Source of the DNA: Acidobacteriaceae bacterium
Lineage (GTDB): Bacteria > Acidobacteriota > Terriglobia > Terriglobales > Acidobacteriaceae
Direction: 5' to 3'
Assembly (NCBI GenBank): GCA_021323655.1
Contig: JAJPKO010000015.1
Span: 1-64,000 of the forward strand
DNA: 64,000 nt
The notes beneath the pieces are model-generated. The model was not told the origin of the DNA. It saw only the letters and a list, made by a program, of their open reading frames with translations, and made no database searches. This document shows positions 62,787 to 64,000 of the stretch, in pieces. A program made the position numbers and the translations under genes. Each line of letters starts with the position of its first letter. Position 1 is the stretch's first letter.

Positions 62787-64000
62787 TCAGTCTCTGCCGT
62801 TTTCACCACGTGTCCGCGAATAACAATCAGCGGCATTGAAAGATCCGCCAATCAGAAGCTTGCGCTTGGCCCAGCAGAGTTGGGAAGGTATGTCGTTGAC
62901 GTGCCCTGAATCATCGCCAAACGACGCCTGTCCGCCAAATACGTCAGGACCGATGGGCGGCCACGCCTCATCTTTGGGGAACCAGTCAGGCCGGTGCGAG
63001 TAGTAGAAGGAGCCGGGTAACGTATGGCGGTTTGGTACGGTCACATTCGACGGTATCTCCGACGCATTCCATTCGACATCCTTGTTGAAGTAATCATAAT
63101 TGCCCCAGCGAAGCAAGGTGCCCCCGACATTCGGATCAGGGTAGCTACTGACGCCGGGAGGATAGGAACCATCGTAGGGCGACAAGCTGCAATTTCCTAT
63201 ATTGGGATTTCCAATCTGATAAATGCTATAGAAACCAGGCGAGTCGCTATCGTAGAAATCTTGGCAGCCTTCGTACCCCAAAGGGGCGACAATGCTGTTT
63301 CCAAGCACGTTCCCAACAAAGCTGTAATCGTAGGCCCCACGGAGCAGTCGGATGGTGTCTCCAACATTGTTGCCGTAGTTTGGCGCCCCATTGCGGTTCA
63401 AGCCGAGAAAGAAATTGCGGAACGCCAGGCCGTATCCGGAACCGCCCCAGTACCCGTCCGCGCCGTACATCTCGCCGACATTGCCCTCATAGAGATTCAG
63501 TAAATTGGCGTCTCCATGATTGTCGTCAAACGTCCATGTCACGACATAGGAATCGGAGCCATTCGCATTCGTGAGTCCTGTCCCGGCAGAACCATAGGAG
63601 TAGTTGTATCCAACAACCCCTCCTGACGAGGAATTCTCGGCTTGTATACCGGGAAAGAGTTTCCACAAAATATTGTTTTCGACCTTCCAGTCGGAATTCA
63701 CGCCAAGATCCGTCGAAGTGTATAGCCTGAATCCGGGCGTCCCATAGATATCGATGCCGCCGTTATCGGAGCCACCGGTTTGGGACTCGTGGAAGTAGGA
63801 ATCCCGGATTTCGAAATTGACGGTGCCTATCGCCACGAGATGATAACCGTACGCATCGTAGGACTCGACGCCCTTCACCCAGCAGCTATCGCAAAACTGG
63901 ATTTGCGCACTGAAGTGGCCATACACGTCCAGAGGTTCCGAGTGGTCGAGTTTGAGGTCTTCAACCCCGGACCGGATAATCGGTGTCCTGAATGTGCCTT
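62787..64000 (-). CDS. right-handed parallel beta-helix protein, partial (5' end beyond window)
   Basis: The reading frame stays open to the last base, giving about 400 residues of the C-terminal part. The sequence has repeated Asn/Gly-rich coils typical of pectate-lyase-like beta-helices: RNLRSGVED-like IRSGVEDLKLDHS, WVKGVESYDAYGYHLVAIGT, FEIRDSYFHESQTGGSDNGG and GIDIYGTPGFRLYTST. The stop is at 62787-62789. The end (CWAKRKLLIGGSFNAADCYS) has two cysteines that may form a disulfide. It probably binds or cleaves a polysaccharide outside the cytoplasm; the catalytic residues lie outside what can be judged here. Confidence 0.75.
   Translation of the reverse strand, partial: GTFRTPIIRSGVEDLKLDHSEPLDVYGHFSAQIQFCDSCWVKGVESYDAYGYHLVAIGTVNFEIRDSYFHESQTGGSDNGGIDIYGTPGFRLYTSTDLGVNSDWKVENNILWKLFPGIQAENSSSGGVVGYNYSYGSAGTGLTNANGSDSYVVTWTFDDNHGDANLLNLYEGNVGEMYGADGYWGGSGYGLAFRNFFLGLNRNGAPNYGNNVGDTIRLLRGAYDYSFVGNVLGNSIVAPLGYEGCQDFYDSDSPGFYSIYQIGNPNIGNCSLSPYDGSYPPGVSSYPDPNVGGTLLRWGNYDYFNKDVEWNASEIPSNVTVPNRHTLPGSFYYSHRPDWFPKDEAWPPIGPDVFGGQASFGDDSGHVNDIPSQLCWAKRKLLIGGSFNAADCYSRTRGENGRD

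Noticed and set aside
1-64000. CRISPR arrays, insertion sequences, phage genes
   Set aside because: No regularly spaced repeats, transposase or phage-structural genes were seen.

Overview
The window looks like chromosomal DNA from a soil acidobacterium (order Terriglobales or a close relative). The clues are a large Oar-type TonB-dependent receptor with an N-terminal carboxypeptidase-regulatory-like domain, many exported polysaccharide-degrading enzymes, a RhaT-type sugar permease, and moderate-to-high GC. The taxonomic call is inference from gene content, not from a marker gene.

Left part (1-16.7 kb). The 3' end of a tRNA-Pro(UGG) opens the window, followed by a TRIC-type channel and a non-coding stretch holding a decayed fragment of an Oar-type receptor. 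Next come an ArsR-type regulator and a six-gene operon (2876-10073) laid out like hydrogenase-4 (hyfB-C-E-F-G-I). This is not a hydrogenase: the large subunit has lost all four Ni-Fe cysteines, which makes it an energy-converting-hydrogenase-related (Ehr) complex. No NuoI/HyfH ferredoxin-like subunit is present, and hyfE carries an in-frame amber stop. After it lie hypothetical genes, an acetyltransferase, an exported peroxiredoxin-like protein, and a TetR regulator whose promoter region holds two long palindromes, followed by a DoxX-type gene.

Middle part (16.7-42 kb). An inositol-3-phosphate synthase gene is followed by a two-domain mannose-6-phosphate isomerase. A sugar-catabolic cluster comes next: a mutarotase-like protein, RhaT-like permease, PfkB kinase, LacD/YihT-like aldolase and an IclR-HTH/periplasmic-binding-domain fusion regulator. 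Minus-strand genes then encode a CehA/McbA-type metallohydrolase, a GH38-like enzyme, a GH5 endoglycoceramidase-like enzyme, an acyl-CoA dehydrogenase, an aldehyde dehydrogenase, a FAD/Fe-S oxidoreductase and a D-lyxose/mannose isomerase.

Right part (42-64 kb). A glycan-utilisation region holds the Oar-type receptor, exported clan GH-A, GH5, GH42-like and GH28 enzymes, a CocE/NonD hydrolase, an esterase and a 4-hydroxybutyrate/butyrate-type CoA-transferase. An HxlR regulator is divergent from a quinone reductase. SGNH hydrolase and ROK kinase genes follow, then a SIS remnant, and finally a beta-helix protein that runs off the window.

Taken together, the window couples outer-membrane glycan import and periplasmic hydrolysis to cytoplasmic isomerases, kinases and an aldolase, beside an ion-translocating membrane complex of unknown electron donor. 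Decayed fragments (Oar, GNAT, AraC, SIS) and one nonsense codon show ongoing gene loss.
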